From Saccharum officinarum (taxonomy: Eukaryota > Streptophyta > Magnoliopsida > Poales > Poaceae): DNA of 64,000 nucleotides. Shown piece after piece: positions 55,140-64,000 of this stretch (position 1 is the first letter of the stretch; every line of letters begins with the position of its first letter). Both the position numbers and the translations under genes were made by a program. The stretch covers positions 728,407-792,406 of the forward strand of contig CM036160.1 of assembly GCA_020631735.1 (NCBI GenBank). Reading direction: 5' to 3'. The notes under the pieces were generated by a model. The model did not search any database. It saw only the letters and a list, made by a program, of their open reading frames with translations, and was not told the origin of the DNA.

Positions 55140-56720
55140 GCCGAGGGCCTAAAAATTACCACATTAATCACAACACACAAAGAAGAAAACATTGGATTTT
55201 TACTAATACATAAATGATTTTACGAGACACTGCCTAGACATTAACGAAAGCGGTCACAAAATTTACCTGTCTCCTAAAATACCTGAGGATTTTCAAAGGC
55301 GGTCACAAAATGTCCATCGCTCGAAATGTATTTACGGAGGTGGTCGTTTCATTTATGGAGGTGGTCACAAATTGTCTGTCTCTTAAAATGTACTCTCTCC
55401 GTCCATAAGTCTTCATCGTTTTGGCCTTCGACACTATGACCAAGGAGCAGCAAACGAGCAGCGAACGAGTGCCGATTTCCCATTTAATCGTTGCGGTCCT
55501 CTTAGTGCCCCACTTCCGTTCGTCTGCCACGTTCACGTTTGTAACCCCATGCGCTCACGTCCGTCCGTTCTTAGCCCGCTCACGTATGTAATGGTGGAGG
55601 GCATTGGATGGATTCCTAATGGGAGCGGATGGAGAGATATTTAATGCGACAGGAGAACAGCCAAAGCAACAAATGCGCAGCGTGTGAGGAGTCATGGGCG
55701 CGTGTAGACGAGGCAATCCGTGGTCCCGATCTAATACGATGGAGACTCTTGGAAAACTTTTTTTCTCAGACGATGGAGACTTATGGATGGAGGAAGTATT
55801 TATCGGAGGCGATTACAAATTACTTGTCTCCCAAAATTCATTAACAAAGGCGGGCCTCTTACGAGATCCGCCTTAAAAATGAAGCCATTTTTAGAGGCTC
55901 AAGGCCCACTTAGCAGCCCACTCCAAACCCTAAGTATATACGCAACCCCCTATCTCCACCTCTCTGACCACCCAGCCGCCGCACCAACAAAAGTCCTCAG
56001 CTCTCTCCCTCTACATGCGCACACGAGGAGATGGATGCCTTTGTCTCCGGTCGCGAGTTGCGCGAGCGCCTTCGTCTCCTGCCGCTCCCTCTGTGGTCCC
56101 TCTCTCTCTCTCTCCATGCGCAAGCACCTCCCTCTCTATGCGCACCTCCCTCACCGGTGTGGACGTGAGGAGGAGACGAGGGCGCCTCCCTCTCTAGCGT
56201 GGAGGCAAGGAGGATGGGCAGCAGGTCTTGCCCTCGGACCCTGCCACTGGCCACACATAGTTGTGTCTGGGGCCCTATCCATGGAGGACTTGGCTAGATC
56301 CGGTGGAGGGTGGCCTAATCCGATGAGGGCAGGCGGATCCGATGGGACAACATCACGGCGGTGGCAGGGCAGGTACAACTCACTCCATCTCCCTCTCCCC
56401 CCCTCCCTCTTCATCTCCCTCACTCTTCCCTCTCCCCTTTGCAGATATGCGGGTGTGTAGGGCAGCGGGAATTCGGAGCCTGCAAATCTAGGCGATGGAG
56501 CATCTAGGCCGATGGGAGCGGGCACTGATGGTGGTGGGATATATACGCTTCAGGCGATGCGTGCGCGGAGGAGCCTCGGCGACGGCGGCTTCAGAAGTTG
56601 GAGCTGGCTCTAGAACCTAAAGCTTTTTTATTTTCGAAGGCAGACGTTGTAATTCACATGCCTTTTAAAATACCATTTTCAGAGGTGGTCCTTTTGACCG
56701 TCTTCGTTTAAAATGATTAA
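55140..56720. mobile_element. CACTA-like transposon debris with GGAGGCGGTCACAAA subterminal repeats
   Basis: Repeated phrases of the form (C/G)GGAGG(T/C)GGTCACAAATTGTC followed by TGTCTCTTAAAATGTA occur at about 55245, 55297, 55335, 55362, 55808 and, in altered form, 56640-56710. Such motifs are known from subterminal regions of grass CACTA elements. No transposase was recognised. Open frames between 55783 and 56525 are GC-rich, overlap on both strands and have no domain. Confidence 0.5.
55391..55798. mobile_element. Stowaway-like MITE nested in the CACTA-like repeat
   Basis: It starts TACTCTCTCCGTCCATAAGT and ends (reverse) TACTTCCTCCATCCATAAGT: a 408-bp element with long inverted termini and TA at each edge. 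Removing it joins AAAATG-TA-TTTATCGGAGGC, which restores the repeat unit seen intact at about 55320 (AAATGTATTTACGGAGG). This confirms the insertion point. Confidence 0.8.
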
Positions 56721-57200
56721 CATGGACATTTGATTTGAGACGGGCAGCCAGCCTGCCTTTCTGCCTGGTTGGGAAAAGTGTTTGGGTTGTAGTGTTTATG
56801 ATAATTTACCTGGCTGGGAAAAGTGTTTGGGTAGTAGTATATGGGGGAGGGATTACACGCATGCTCAAGAATTTTTTTGTCACACTAACAAAAAAAAATT
56901 CATAGAAACAATTTTGGTCCATGGTGCTCCTTCCCCTTCGATCGTCTCATTTTGTCCTCTTGTGATCTTGTCATATCCCTTAACTCGTCAGTCGTCTGGT
57001 CTCTGTGTCACCTATCCCTTGTTTTGGTTTCACAAAGTAAATCTTAGCTTATTCTTTGCTTTGGTTTCACACTTTCACCTATCCCTTCCTTGTTTTGGTG
57101 TCAACTTACTCGTGCACTACTCCACAATTTGCGTCTGTGCAATTGTTAGCCTTTTTTTTTTTGAGAGGATGCAATTGCAGTTAGCTGCCTCCAATAATCC
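56721..57200. other. LecRK-C upstream region
   Basis: About 0.5 kb. It contains a local duplication (GGGAAAAGTGTTTGGGT at about 56772 and 56815) and a T-rich stretch before the gene. The LecRK-C promoter should be here. No clear TATA box was picked. Confidence 0.45.
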
Positions 57201-57224
57201 ATGATGGAATACAAAGAAATCACC

Positions 57225-59263
57225 ATGGCAGGCAAGAAGCTTCTGCCGATATGCTTCCTACTCGTGGGCCTCCTCCACCTTGTAGCCCTCACCGCCGGTG
57301 AAGATGACCGGTTCACCTACTCCGGCTTCACCGGCAGCAACCTCATCCTCGACGGCGCTGCATCCGTCACGTCAAGCGGCCTCCTCGAGCTCACCAACGG
57401 CACACTCCGGCAGAAAGGCCACGCCATCTACCCGACCCAGCTGCGCTTCCGGGACCAGAACACGACGAAACCCGCCGCCGGGGGCGCCGTGCGGTCCTTC
57501 TCCGCCTCCTTCGTGTTCGGCATCCTCTCCGGCTACCCGGACGTGAGCGCCAACGGCATCGCGTTCTTCGTGGCTCCGACCACCGACTTCTCGTCCGCGA
57601 TGGCGGCGCAGTACCTCGGCATCCTCAACAGCAGCAACAACGGCAACGCCACCAACCGCATCTTCGCGGTGGAGCTGGACACCATGAAGAACAACGAGTT
57701 CCGGGACATCAGCGACAACCACGTCGGGATCGACGTCAACAGCCTCGTCTCGGTGAACTCCACCGACGCCGGCTACTACCCCGACGACGGCGGCGGCGGC
57801 TTCCGCAACCTGACGCTGATCAGCCACGAGGCGATGCAGGCGTGGGTGGACTCTACGACGGCGCGGCCAAGAAGATCGACGTGACCTTGGCTCCCCTGAC
57901 GATAGGCAAACCTGCCAGGCCGCTGCTCTCGGCGGCATACGATCTCTCGACGGTGATCCCGGACATGGCGTACATCGGCTTCTCGTCGTCCACGGGCTTG
58001 GTCGACTCAAGACACTACGTTCTTGGATGGAGCTTCGCCATGGACGGACCTGCGCCGGCCATCGACATCGCCAAGCTGCCGAAACTACCCCGTGAGTTCC
58101 CAAAGCCAAGATCCAAGGTCCTGGAAATCATCCTGCCAATAGCCACTGCTGCACTAGTTCTATTTGTTGGCACCGTTCTTGTTCTACTTAGGAGAAGGCA
58201 GCTAAAATACACTGAATTGAGGGAAGATTGGGAGGTTGAGTTTGGGCCACACCGGTTCTCGTACAAGGATTTGTTCCGGGCGACTGATGGATTTAAGAAC
58301 AAAAATCTACTGGGAATTGGAGGATTTGGGAAAGTATACAGGGGAGTTCTTCTGGCGTCGAAATCTGAGATCGCCGTGAAGAAGGTGTCACACAACTCGA
58401 AGCAGGGTATGAAGGAATTCGTCGCCGAGATCGTTAGCATCGGGCGCATGCAGCATCCAAACCTTGTCCAATTGCTCGGCTATTGCCGTCGAAAAGGTGA
58501 GCTACTTCTGGTGTATGAGTACATGTCCAACGGCAGCCTCGACAAGTATCTCTATTGCCAAGAGAGCACGGCTACTCTGAATTGGGCACAGAGGCTTGGT
58601 ATCATCAAAGGCATCGCGTCCGGCTTGCTCTACCTCCACGAGGAATGGGAGAAGGTCGTCGTCCACCGGGACATCAAGGCGAGCAATGTGTTACTTGACA
58701 GTGGTATGAATGGCCGGTTAGGGGACTTTGGGCTGGCGATGTTGTATGACCATAGTGCCAACCCACAAACCTCGCATGTTGTTGGCACCATAGGATACCT
58801 CGCCCCCGAGCTCGGCCGCACCAGTAAGGCGACCACTTTGACCGACATTTTCGCCTTCGGCGTATTTGTCCTTGAGGTCATATGTGGCCAAAAACCCATC
58901 ATGCAGGACTCAGAAGACAACCAAATCATGCTGGTAGATTGGGTGGTGGAGCATTGGAACAAGACATCGCTAGTTGATACAGTGGATGCAAAACTCCAAG
59001 GTGACTACAATGCTGATGAGGCATGCATGGGACTAAAGGTAGGGTTGCTATGCTCTCATCCCTTCCCTGAAGCAAGGCCCAGCATGCGCCAGGTCCTGCA
59101 GTACCTCAATGGTGAGATGGCACTGCCGGAGCTTGTTCCAGCGCATCTGAGCTTCCAGATGCTGGCAGTGATGCAAAATGAAGGGTTTGACTCGTACGTG
59201 ATGTCATATCCTTCATCAGTAGACAGCATCCAGAGCATTTCCGACCTTGTGCAAGAAAGATAA
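57225..59263 (+). pseudogene. LecRK-C: lectin receptor kinase with a single 2-bp frameshift
   Basis: The preferred start is Met at 57225 (ACCATGG context), and an upstream ATG at 57201 is in frame. The first frame gives a signal peptide (KLLPICFLLVGLLHLVALTAG) and lectin domain to QAWVD at 57851. Then a CT dinucleotide appears duplicated (57851-57854, CTCT where the family has CT before the DYDG codons). The first frame stops at 57882. The second frame (57842-59263) carries the lectin end (RHYVLGWSFAMDG), a membrane span (about 58119-58185), Gly loop GIGGFGKV, Lys in IAVKK (58379), [11 protein letters not shown] and LAPE, and a normal C-terminus ending DLVQER. All kinase residues are intact, so one change makes the difference between gene and pseudogene. 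A sequencing error is possible. Confidence 0.9.
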
Positions 59264-59728
59264 TGTGCATATACGGATTTTGTATGATGTGTACACTAGC
59301 ATAGCTACCTTCTTATTTTATATGTGTATGCACACATAAATGTGCCCTTGCATGTATTTGTTGATTGTGAGGTGATGGTAATTTGGGAAAGGAAAAAGGT
59401 GCGTACATAAATAGCTCTGCTTTATAAATTCATTTCAGCAAAATGCAGGAATTTTACCAAATGAACCAGCTGCTATCGTGCCACAACGTCAAAGCTCTAG
59501 GTTGGCAGGCAAAGCCAAAACTACAAATGTAGTAGGGAAGGGAGCCATACAGTTAGCACAAGAATCTCTTGTGAAAAAACTTGGAAAAAAAATGTAGTGC
59601 AATAGACGGTGTAAAGATATGGGCTCTTTGTCTCCTGGGTAAAGATGCCTTGTTGTAGTTGCTGTTGGGTTGTCTCCTGACACAGTAATTTGTAATTGTG
59701 AATGGATTTTTTTTCACGGTTCATCCCA
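59264..59728. other. LecRK-C 3' region
   Basis: About 0.46 kb of spacer after the stop codon, holding the LecRK-C 3' untranslated region. No gene recognised. Confidence 0.5.
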
Positions 59729-59975
59729 GGGCTTGTTCAGTTGCAAATTTTTTTTTGCAAAATGACCCTGTAGCACGTTTCGTTGTTATTTGACAATTAG
59801 TGTCCAATCATGGTCTAATTAGGCTTAAAAGATTCGTCTCGTCCATTTTATCTAAACTATGTAATTAGTTTTATTTTTTATCTATATTTAATGCTTCATA
59901 CATGTGTATAAAGATTCGATGTGACGGGGAATCTTAAAAATTTTGCAAAATTTTCTGGGAACTAAACCGGCCCCT
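59729..59975. mobile_element. MITE 1 of the LecRK-D upstream cluster
   Basis: It starts GGCTTGTTCAGTTGCAAATT and ends GGGAACTAAACCGGCC. The core includes AAAAGATTCGTCTCG, ATGTAATTAG and CATGTGTATAAAGATTCGAT, as in the common grass TTAGTTCC family. Confidence 0.7.
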
Positions 59976-60108
59976 AGTTAAAAAATTGGTGAGTTGAGTT
60001 GGGTCATAGTTTCAATCGAGTTGGTTAGTTGGCTCAGTGAGCGAAGAGTTGAGTTGGTAGTTGATCTAACACATGAGATCTCTACATATGAACAAGCACG
60101 CGGACAAG

Positions 60109-60382
60109 GGCCGTGTTTGGATCACCGCATTGGTGGTCAATATATTGTAGCGTCATAAATGTGTACCGTAGTATTTCGTTTGTATTTGATAAAAATTGTC
60201 TAAATTTTGACTAATTAGGCTCAAAATGTTCGTCTCGCAAAGTACAACAAAACTTTGTAATTAGTTTTTAATTTTATTTATATTTAGTACTCTATATATA
60301 TGTGCCGGCATTTCGATGTGACAGAAAATCTTCTTTTTTATAGTGAAATTTAAAGGAGAAATTTAAGAACTAAACAAGGCCA
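60109..60382. mobile_element. MITE 2 of the LecRK-D upstream cluster
   Basis: It starts GGGCCGTGTTTGGATCACC and ends GAACTAAACAAGGCC. The core has CAAAATGTTCGTCTCGCAAA and TTTGTAATTAG. Confidence 0.7.
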
Positions 60383-60752
60383 AGATTAGTATTGAATAAC
60401 ACGCTCTGCATTGAATTTAACTCTAGGACTTGGAAGATGTGTACTAAGACTAGCCACAGTGTGGTGATACTCAAATATTCGAGTCAACACCGGTGCTCCA
60501 TTTTCATAAAGAGCTGCAGTGGCAAGCATCGCATCAGAACAGCATGTCAGAAGCAATTAATTCACTCATCTAGTAGCAGGTCTCATCTTCTCAAGTCACT
60601 TACAAGTGGGGTCACATTTTTTCTCCCCAGACAGGCATCGATGCATGAACTTTCCTCGATGCTTGATTTTCCGATGCTTCAATTCCATCCTGCAGTGTGT
60701 GGCATCGAGGCTCAAACGAAAAAAGAGGTTTCAAGCATCGGCAAAATAACAC
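60383..60752. other. Spacer within the MITE cluster
   Basis: About 0.37 kb. A 126-codon plus-strand frame (60392-60772) covers it but runs into the next MITE and has no domain. I see no gene. Confidence 0.5.
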
Positions 60753-61047
60753 GGCTGTGTTTAGTTTCATAAAAAAGTGCACTATGAAAAAAAAAAATTC
60801 TTCATCACATCAAACTTGCGATATATGCATAGAGTACTAAATGTGGATAAAATAAAAAAGTAATTGTACAGTTTGGTTGTACTTTGCGAGACGAACGTTT
60901 TGAGCCTAATTAGTCAATTCTTGGACAGTTATTATCAAATACAAACGAAATACTAATTCTTGGACAGTTATTATCAAATACAAACGAAATACTACAGTAT
61001 CGTTATAGTGAATTTTAGTACTCCAAATTTAGGAACTAAACACAGTC
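60753..61047. mobile_element. MITE 3 of the LecRK-D upstream cluster, with an internal 39-bp tandem duplication
   Basis: It starts GGCTGTGTTTAGTTTCATAA and ends GGAACTAAACACAGTC. A perfect 39-bp unit occurs twice in a row (60916-60954 and 60955-60993), lengthening the right half. Confidence 0.75.
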
Positions 61048-61084
61048 ACAATGTGGGTAGTCTAACAACCATCTAGCGGAGATT

Positions 61085-61270
61085 TTGGGTGGTGTGTTTT
61101 CGCGAAAATTTTAGGCTTTGGTTAGTATAGTATTTTCATTTGTATTTGTCAATTAGTGTCTAATTATAAATTAATTAGGTTTAAAAGATTCTTAACTATG
61201 TAATTAGTTTTTCTTTTCATTTATATTTAATATTCTGTGTCAAACCTTCGATGCGATGGAATTTTAGAAA
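61085..61270. mobile_element. MITE 4 (truncated) of the LecRK-D upstream cluster
   Basis: The core text TTTGTATTTGTCAATTAGTG, TTAAAAGATTC and ATGTAATTAGTTTTTC is present, but the right end is lost near TCGATGCGATGGAATTTTAG. Confidence 0.5.
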
Positions 61271-61278
61271 TACGAACG

Positions 61279-61348
61279 CGCGTGCGGACAGATGATTCGA
61301 CACTGGACTGGACCGCGGACAGACGATTCGACAGCGGACTGGACAAGT
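61279..61348. repeat. Two-copy tandem repeat GCGGACAGAYGATTCGACA
   Basis: The phrase CGGACAGA(T/C)GATTCGACA followed by CGGACTGGAC- or CTGGACTGGAC-type text occurs at about 61284 and 61316. Simple local duplication. Confidence 0.7.
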
Positions 61349-61398
61349 CCAAACACGCGCGCGCGGTGTACCCACGCTGTCGGCGTGACCTGGACTGA

Positions 61399-61629
61399 GG
61401 CTTGTTTGGATTCCAAATTTTTTTCACTCTCTTTCTATCACATCGAATCTTTAGACACGTACATGAATTAGTAAATATAGATAAAAAATAATTAATTGTA
61501 CAGTTTGATTATAAATCACGAGACGAATCTTTCGAACCTAATTAATCCATAATTAGACATTAATTACTAAATACAAACAAAAGTACTACAGTAACAAAGG
61601 TCGAAAAAATTTGCAATCTAAATCAGCCC
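61399..61629. mobile_element. MITE 5 of the LecRK-D upstream cluster
   Basis: It starts GGCTTGTTTGGATTCCAAAT and ends TTGCAATCTAAATCAGCC. The core has CACGAGACGAATCTTTCGAA and ACTACAGTAAC. Confidence 0.65.
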
Positions 61630-61756
61630 TGAACAAGTTGCGGTTGCAAACAGGGTAAGATGTATGCCATCAGTCGTCAGTACGATTACACGACACTGAC
61701 ACGATTGGGACAGGTTGACTGATGACTGTCTGACCGGATTGGTCGTTTCATGTATT

Positions 61757-61800
61757 CCGGCCGGCCGGCCGGCCGCCGTCTGGACGTCGTCGTCGTCGTC
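61757..61800. repeat. CCGG palindromic repeat next to a CGT microsatellite
   Basis: Four and a half CCGG units (61757-61774) are followed by GTCGTCGTCGTCGTC (61786-61800). The first is fully self-complementary. Confidence 0.8.
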
Positions 61801-61890
61801 CTCGTCCACGTTCGTTCCGACGGCGTTCAAATGTGCACATCACCGATGAGCTAGCTGTGGCACTGTGTCCGGAAAAAGAAGCGTCTTTAG

Positions 61891-62133
61891 GCCTTTTCAC
61901 TTTCCATCCCAACCCAAAATATTTCCTCTTCCTCCTATCAAATCGAATCTTTTGACGCATACATAGAGCATTAAATGTATGTAAAAAAGATAATTAATTG
62001 CATAGTTTGTCTGTAAATGTCGGGACGAATCTTTTAAGCTTAGTTAGTCTATGATTGGACAAATTTTACCAAATAACAACGAAAGATGCTATAGTAACTT
62101 TTCACCAGCTTTTCACGAAGTGAACACACCCTT
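61891..62133. mobile_element. MITE 6 of the LecRK-D upstream cluster
   Basis: It starts GGCCTTTTCACTTTCCATCC and ends GAAGTGAACACACCC. The core has TCAAATCGAATCTTTTGACG and GGGACGAATCTTTTAAGC. It ends about 145 bp before the LecRK-D start codon, so it probably overlaps or borders the promoter. Confidence 0.65.
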
Positions 62134-62277
62134 GAATTATCCTGTCAATTAACCTGACATCTCGCGCCTGCTTTGCAAGTTTCTTTCCGTTTCCGGCTAG
62201 TCGCTACGAATCTCTTGCACACACTCGCGCACGCCACTGCAAACAGAAGCTAGCATAGCACGTCACCATTCGCATGA

Positions 62278-64000
62278 ATGGTGGCACACATGCCCTGTCA
62301 CCACCTGCTCCCCGTCATCCTCTCCGTTGGCCTTGTCCTTCTTCCAGCCGCCTCCGCCGCCACAGACGACGGCGACCAGTTCGTCTACAACGGCTTCGCC
62401 GGCACGAACCTTACCCTCGACGGCTCCGCCATGGTGACGCCGGCCGGCCTCGTGGAGCTGACCAACGGCACGACCCACGAGAAAGGCCACGCGTTCCACC
62501 CGTCTCCCCTGCGCCTTCGCGGGCCGCTTCCGCAGGGGTCCCCGTCGTCCACGAACGGCACGACGACGGCCGCCGTGCGGTCCTTCTCGGTGGCCTTCGT
62601 CTTCGGCATCGTATCCAGCTACCTCGACTTCAGCACGCATGGGCTGGCCTTCGTCGTCGCGCCCACCACGGACCTGTCGACCGCGCTGACGGACCAGTAC
62701 CTGGGCCTCACCAACACCCAGGACGACGGCAACGCGAGCAACCACATGCTCGCCGTGGAGCTCGACACTGTGCAGAACATCGAGTTCCACGACATCAGCG
62801 CCAACCACGTCGGCATCGACGTCAACAGCCTCGCCTCCGTGCAGTCCCACGACGCCGGCTACTACTCCGACAACAACAACGGCAGCAGCAGCTTCCAGAA
62901 CCTCAGCCTCATCAGCCGCGACGCGATGCAGGTGTGGGTGGACTACGACGGCGACGCCACGCGGATCGACGTGACCATGGCGCCGCTTGGCATGGCGAAG
63001 CCCGTGAACCCGCTGCTCTCCCACGTCCAGAACCTGTCCGCCGTGCTGGCGGAGCCGTCGTACGTCGGCTTCTCGTCGGCGACCGGGCCGGGGAACTCGC
63101 GGCACTACGTGCTCGGCTGGAGCCTCGGCACGAACGGCAGATCGGCGCCGGCGATCGACGTCGCCAGGCTGCCGAAGCTGCCCCAGGTGTCGTCGTCGTC
63201 CAACGCGCGCTCGAAGCTCCTGGAGATCGTCCTGCCGATCGCGAGCGCCGCCGTCGTCCTCGCCGCGGGCGCCGCCTTGGTCCTGCTCGTGCGGCGGCGG
63301 CTGCGGTACACGGAGCTGCGCGAGGACTGGGAGAGCGAGTTCGGCCCGCACCGGTTCGCGTACAAGGACCTGTTCCACGCCACGCGAGGGTTCAGGGACA
63401 CGCACCTGCTGGGCGCCGGAGGCTTCGGCATGGTGTTCCGCGGCGTGCTCCGGAAGTCCGGCGTCGAGGTCGCCGTCAAGAAGGTGTCGCACGGGTCCAG
63501 GCAAGGGATGAAGGAGTTCGTCGCGGAGATCGTGAGCATCGGCCGCATCCGGCACCGGAACCTCGTGCGGCTGCTCGGATACTGCCGCCGCAAGGACGAG
63601 CTCATCCTCGTGTACGACTACATGCCCAACGGCAGCCTCGACAGGTACCTCCACGGCAGCGGCGGCCAGGGAGACGGCGACGGCGACGATGCCGACGACG
63701 TCACCCCAACCCTGGACTGGGATCGGAGGTTCCGGGTCATCAGGGGCGTCGCGGCCGGGCTGCACTACCTGCACGAGAGGTGGGAGAAGGTGGTTGTCCA
63801 CCGGGACATCAAGACCAGCAACGTGCTCCTCGACGGCGAGATGAACGCGCGGCTGGGCGACTTCGGCCTCGCGAAGCTGTACGAGCACGGTGACCACCCG
63901 CAGACCACCCGCGTGGTTGGCACCACGGGGTACCTGGCGCCGGAGCTGGTGCGGACGGGCAGGGCCACCCCTCTCACCGACGTCTTCGCCTTCGGCACGT
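62278..64000 (+). CDS. LecRK-D: L-type lectin receptor kinase, cut by the window edge
   Basis: An open frame of 574 codons and one base runs off the window. I chose ATG at 62278 because it leads directly into a signal peptide (LLPVILSVGLVLLPAASA, to about residue 28). The ATG at 62274 is in another frame. Lectin domain about 33-283 (FVYNGFAGTNLTLDG, GLAFVVAPTTD, IEFHDISANHVGIDVNSLAS, RHYVLGWSLG). Membrane span about 315-338. Kinase: Gly loop GAGGFGMV (379-386), Lys401 in VAVKK, HRDIKTSN (508-515), DFG (528-530), LAPE (553-556). Codon third positions are very GC-rich, unlike LecRK-A, which creates long antisense shadow frames. Compared with LecRK-A and -C there is an extra Gly/Asp-rich stretch at about 460-476 before the TLDWDRRFRV segment. 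The C-terminal part lies outside the window. Confidence 0.93.
   Translation, partial: MVAHMPCHHLLPVILSVGLVLLPAASAATDDGDQFVYNGFAGTNLTLDGSAMVTPAGLVELTNGTTHEKGHAFHPSPLRLRGPLPQGSPSSTNGTTTAAVRSFSVAFVFGIVSSYLDFSTHGLAFVVAPTTDLSTALTDQYLGLTNTQDDGNASNHMLAVELDTVQNIEFHDISANHVGIDVNSLASVQSHDAGYYSDNNNGSSSFQNLSLISRDAMQVWVDYDGDATRIDVTMAPLGMAKPVNPLLSHVQNLSAVLAEPSYVGFSSATGPGNSRHYVLGWSLGTNGRSAPAIDVARLPKLPQVSSSSNARSKLLEIVLPIASAAVVLAAGAALVLLVRRRLRYTELREDWESEFGPHRFAYKDLFHATRGFRDTHLLGAGGFGMVFRGVLRKSGVEVAVKKVSHGSRQGMKEFVAEIVSIGRIRHRNLVRLLGYCRRKDELILVYDYMPNGSLDRYLHGSGGQGDGDGDDADDVTPTLDWDRRFRVIRGVAAGLHYLHERWEKVVVHRDIKTSNVLLDGEMNARLGDFGLAKLYEHGDHPQTTRVVGTTGYLAPELVRTGRATPLTDVFAFGT

Noticed and set aside
62263..63897. Very long open frames on the antisense strand and in a second sense frame across LecRK-D (over 530 codons each)
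   Set aside because: They are shadows of a gene with extreme third-position GC. They are arginine-, alanine- and proline-rich without domains, while the frame from 62278 encodes all lectin and kinase motifs.

Overview
The window looks like accessory, repeat-rich euchromatin of a panicoid grass, probably Andropogoneae (sorghum, sugarcane, Miscanthus or maize relatives). The reasons are nested LTR retrotransposons of the Tekay/Del chromovirus and SIRE/Maximus types, CACTA ends with TAGTCCC subterminal repeats, many Stowaway, Tourist and other MITEs, and GC-rich intronless grass genes. Host genes are few: one PR-1 defence gene and a cluster of four L-type lectin receptor kinase (LecRK) genes. 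No tRNA, rRNA, CRISPR array or bacterial feature was seen. Two runs of exactly 100 N (14095-14194 and 40693-40792) show that this is a scaffold of three contigs.

Layout. 1-7988: a minus-strand gypsy-type large retrotransposon derivative (LARD) with 3.58-kb LTRs, whose only clear coding region is a retropepsin-like ORF. 7989-8835: a CACTA transposon end. 9249-9752 (minus): PR-1 with a C-terminal CAPE-like peptide. 9946-10165: a MITE broken by a SIRE-type copia element (LTR 10166-12589, decayed gag and pol to 15321, interrupted by a gap). 15322-27089: a nearly complete Tekay element with an extra ORF before gag and an in-frame TAG inside integrase. 27090-29022: a MITE-rich flank. 32048-34069 (minus): intact LecRK-A. 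35321-36854 (minus): LecRK-B, with an out-of-frame deletion of the membrane span and kinase N-lobe. 37-40.7 kb: a minisatellite and another copia element with LTR and gag. 40793-54452: an inverted second copy of 15322-29022. 54453-57200: MITE and CACTA-like debris. 57201-59263: LecRK-C with a 2-bp frameshift. 59729-62133: six related MITEs. 62278 to the window edge: LecRK-D, open and cut by the window.

The main structural result is that the 13.7-kb inverted repeat is probably not a true biological palindrome. One arm begins exactly at a 100-N gap. Its gypsy element has matching flanks (AACGA/AATGA, inside a split MITE) and LTRs that agree with each other. The plus-strand element joins a copia fragment on its left to that same MITE on its right, has no target-site duplication, and its two LTRs differ at about a dozen positions where its 3' LTR matches the other element. 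Reversing the 24.2-40.7 kb segment and merging the overlap would put all four LecRK genes on one strand in the order B, A, C, D, which is an ordinary tandem array invaded by one Tekay element. Single-base homopolymer differences are concentrated next to the second gap, so the frameshifts of the minus-strand gypsy element there are probably sequencing errors.

Functionally, PR-1 and the LecRKs fit a stress and immunity neighbourhood: secreted CAP protein with a possible peptide signal, and cell-surface lectin kinases. The LecRK set shows birth-and-death evolution, with one intact gene, one reduced to a predicted secreted lectin, one frameshifted, and one with an acidic kinase insert.
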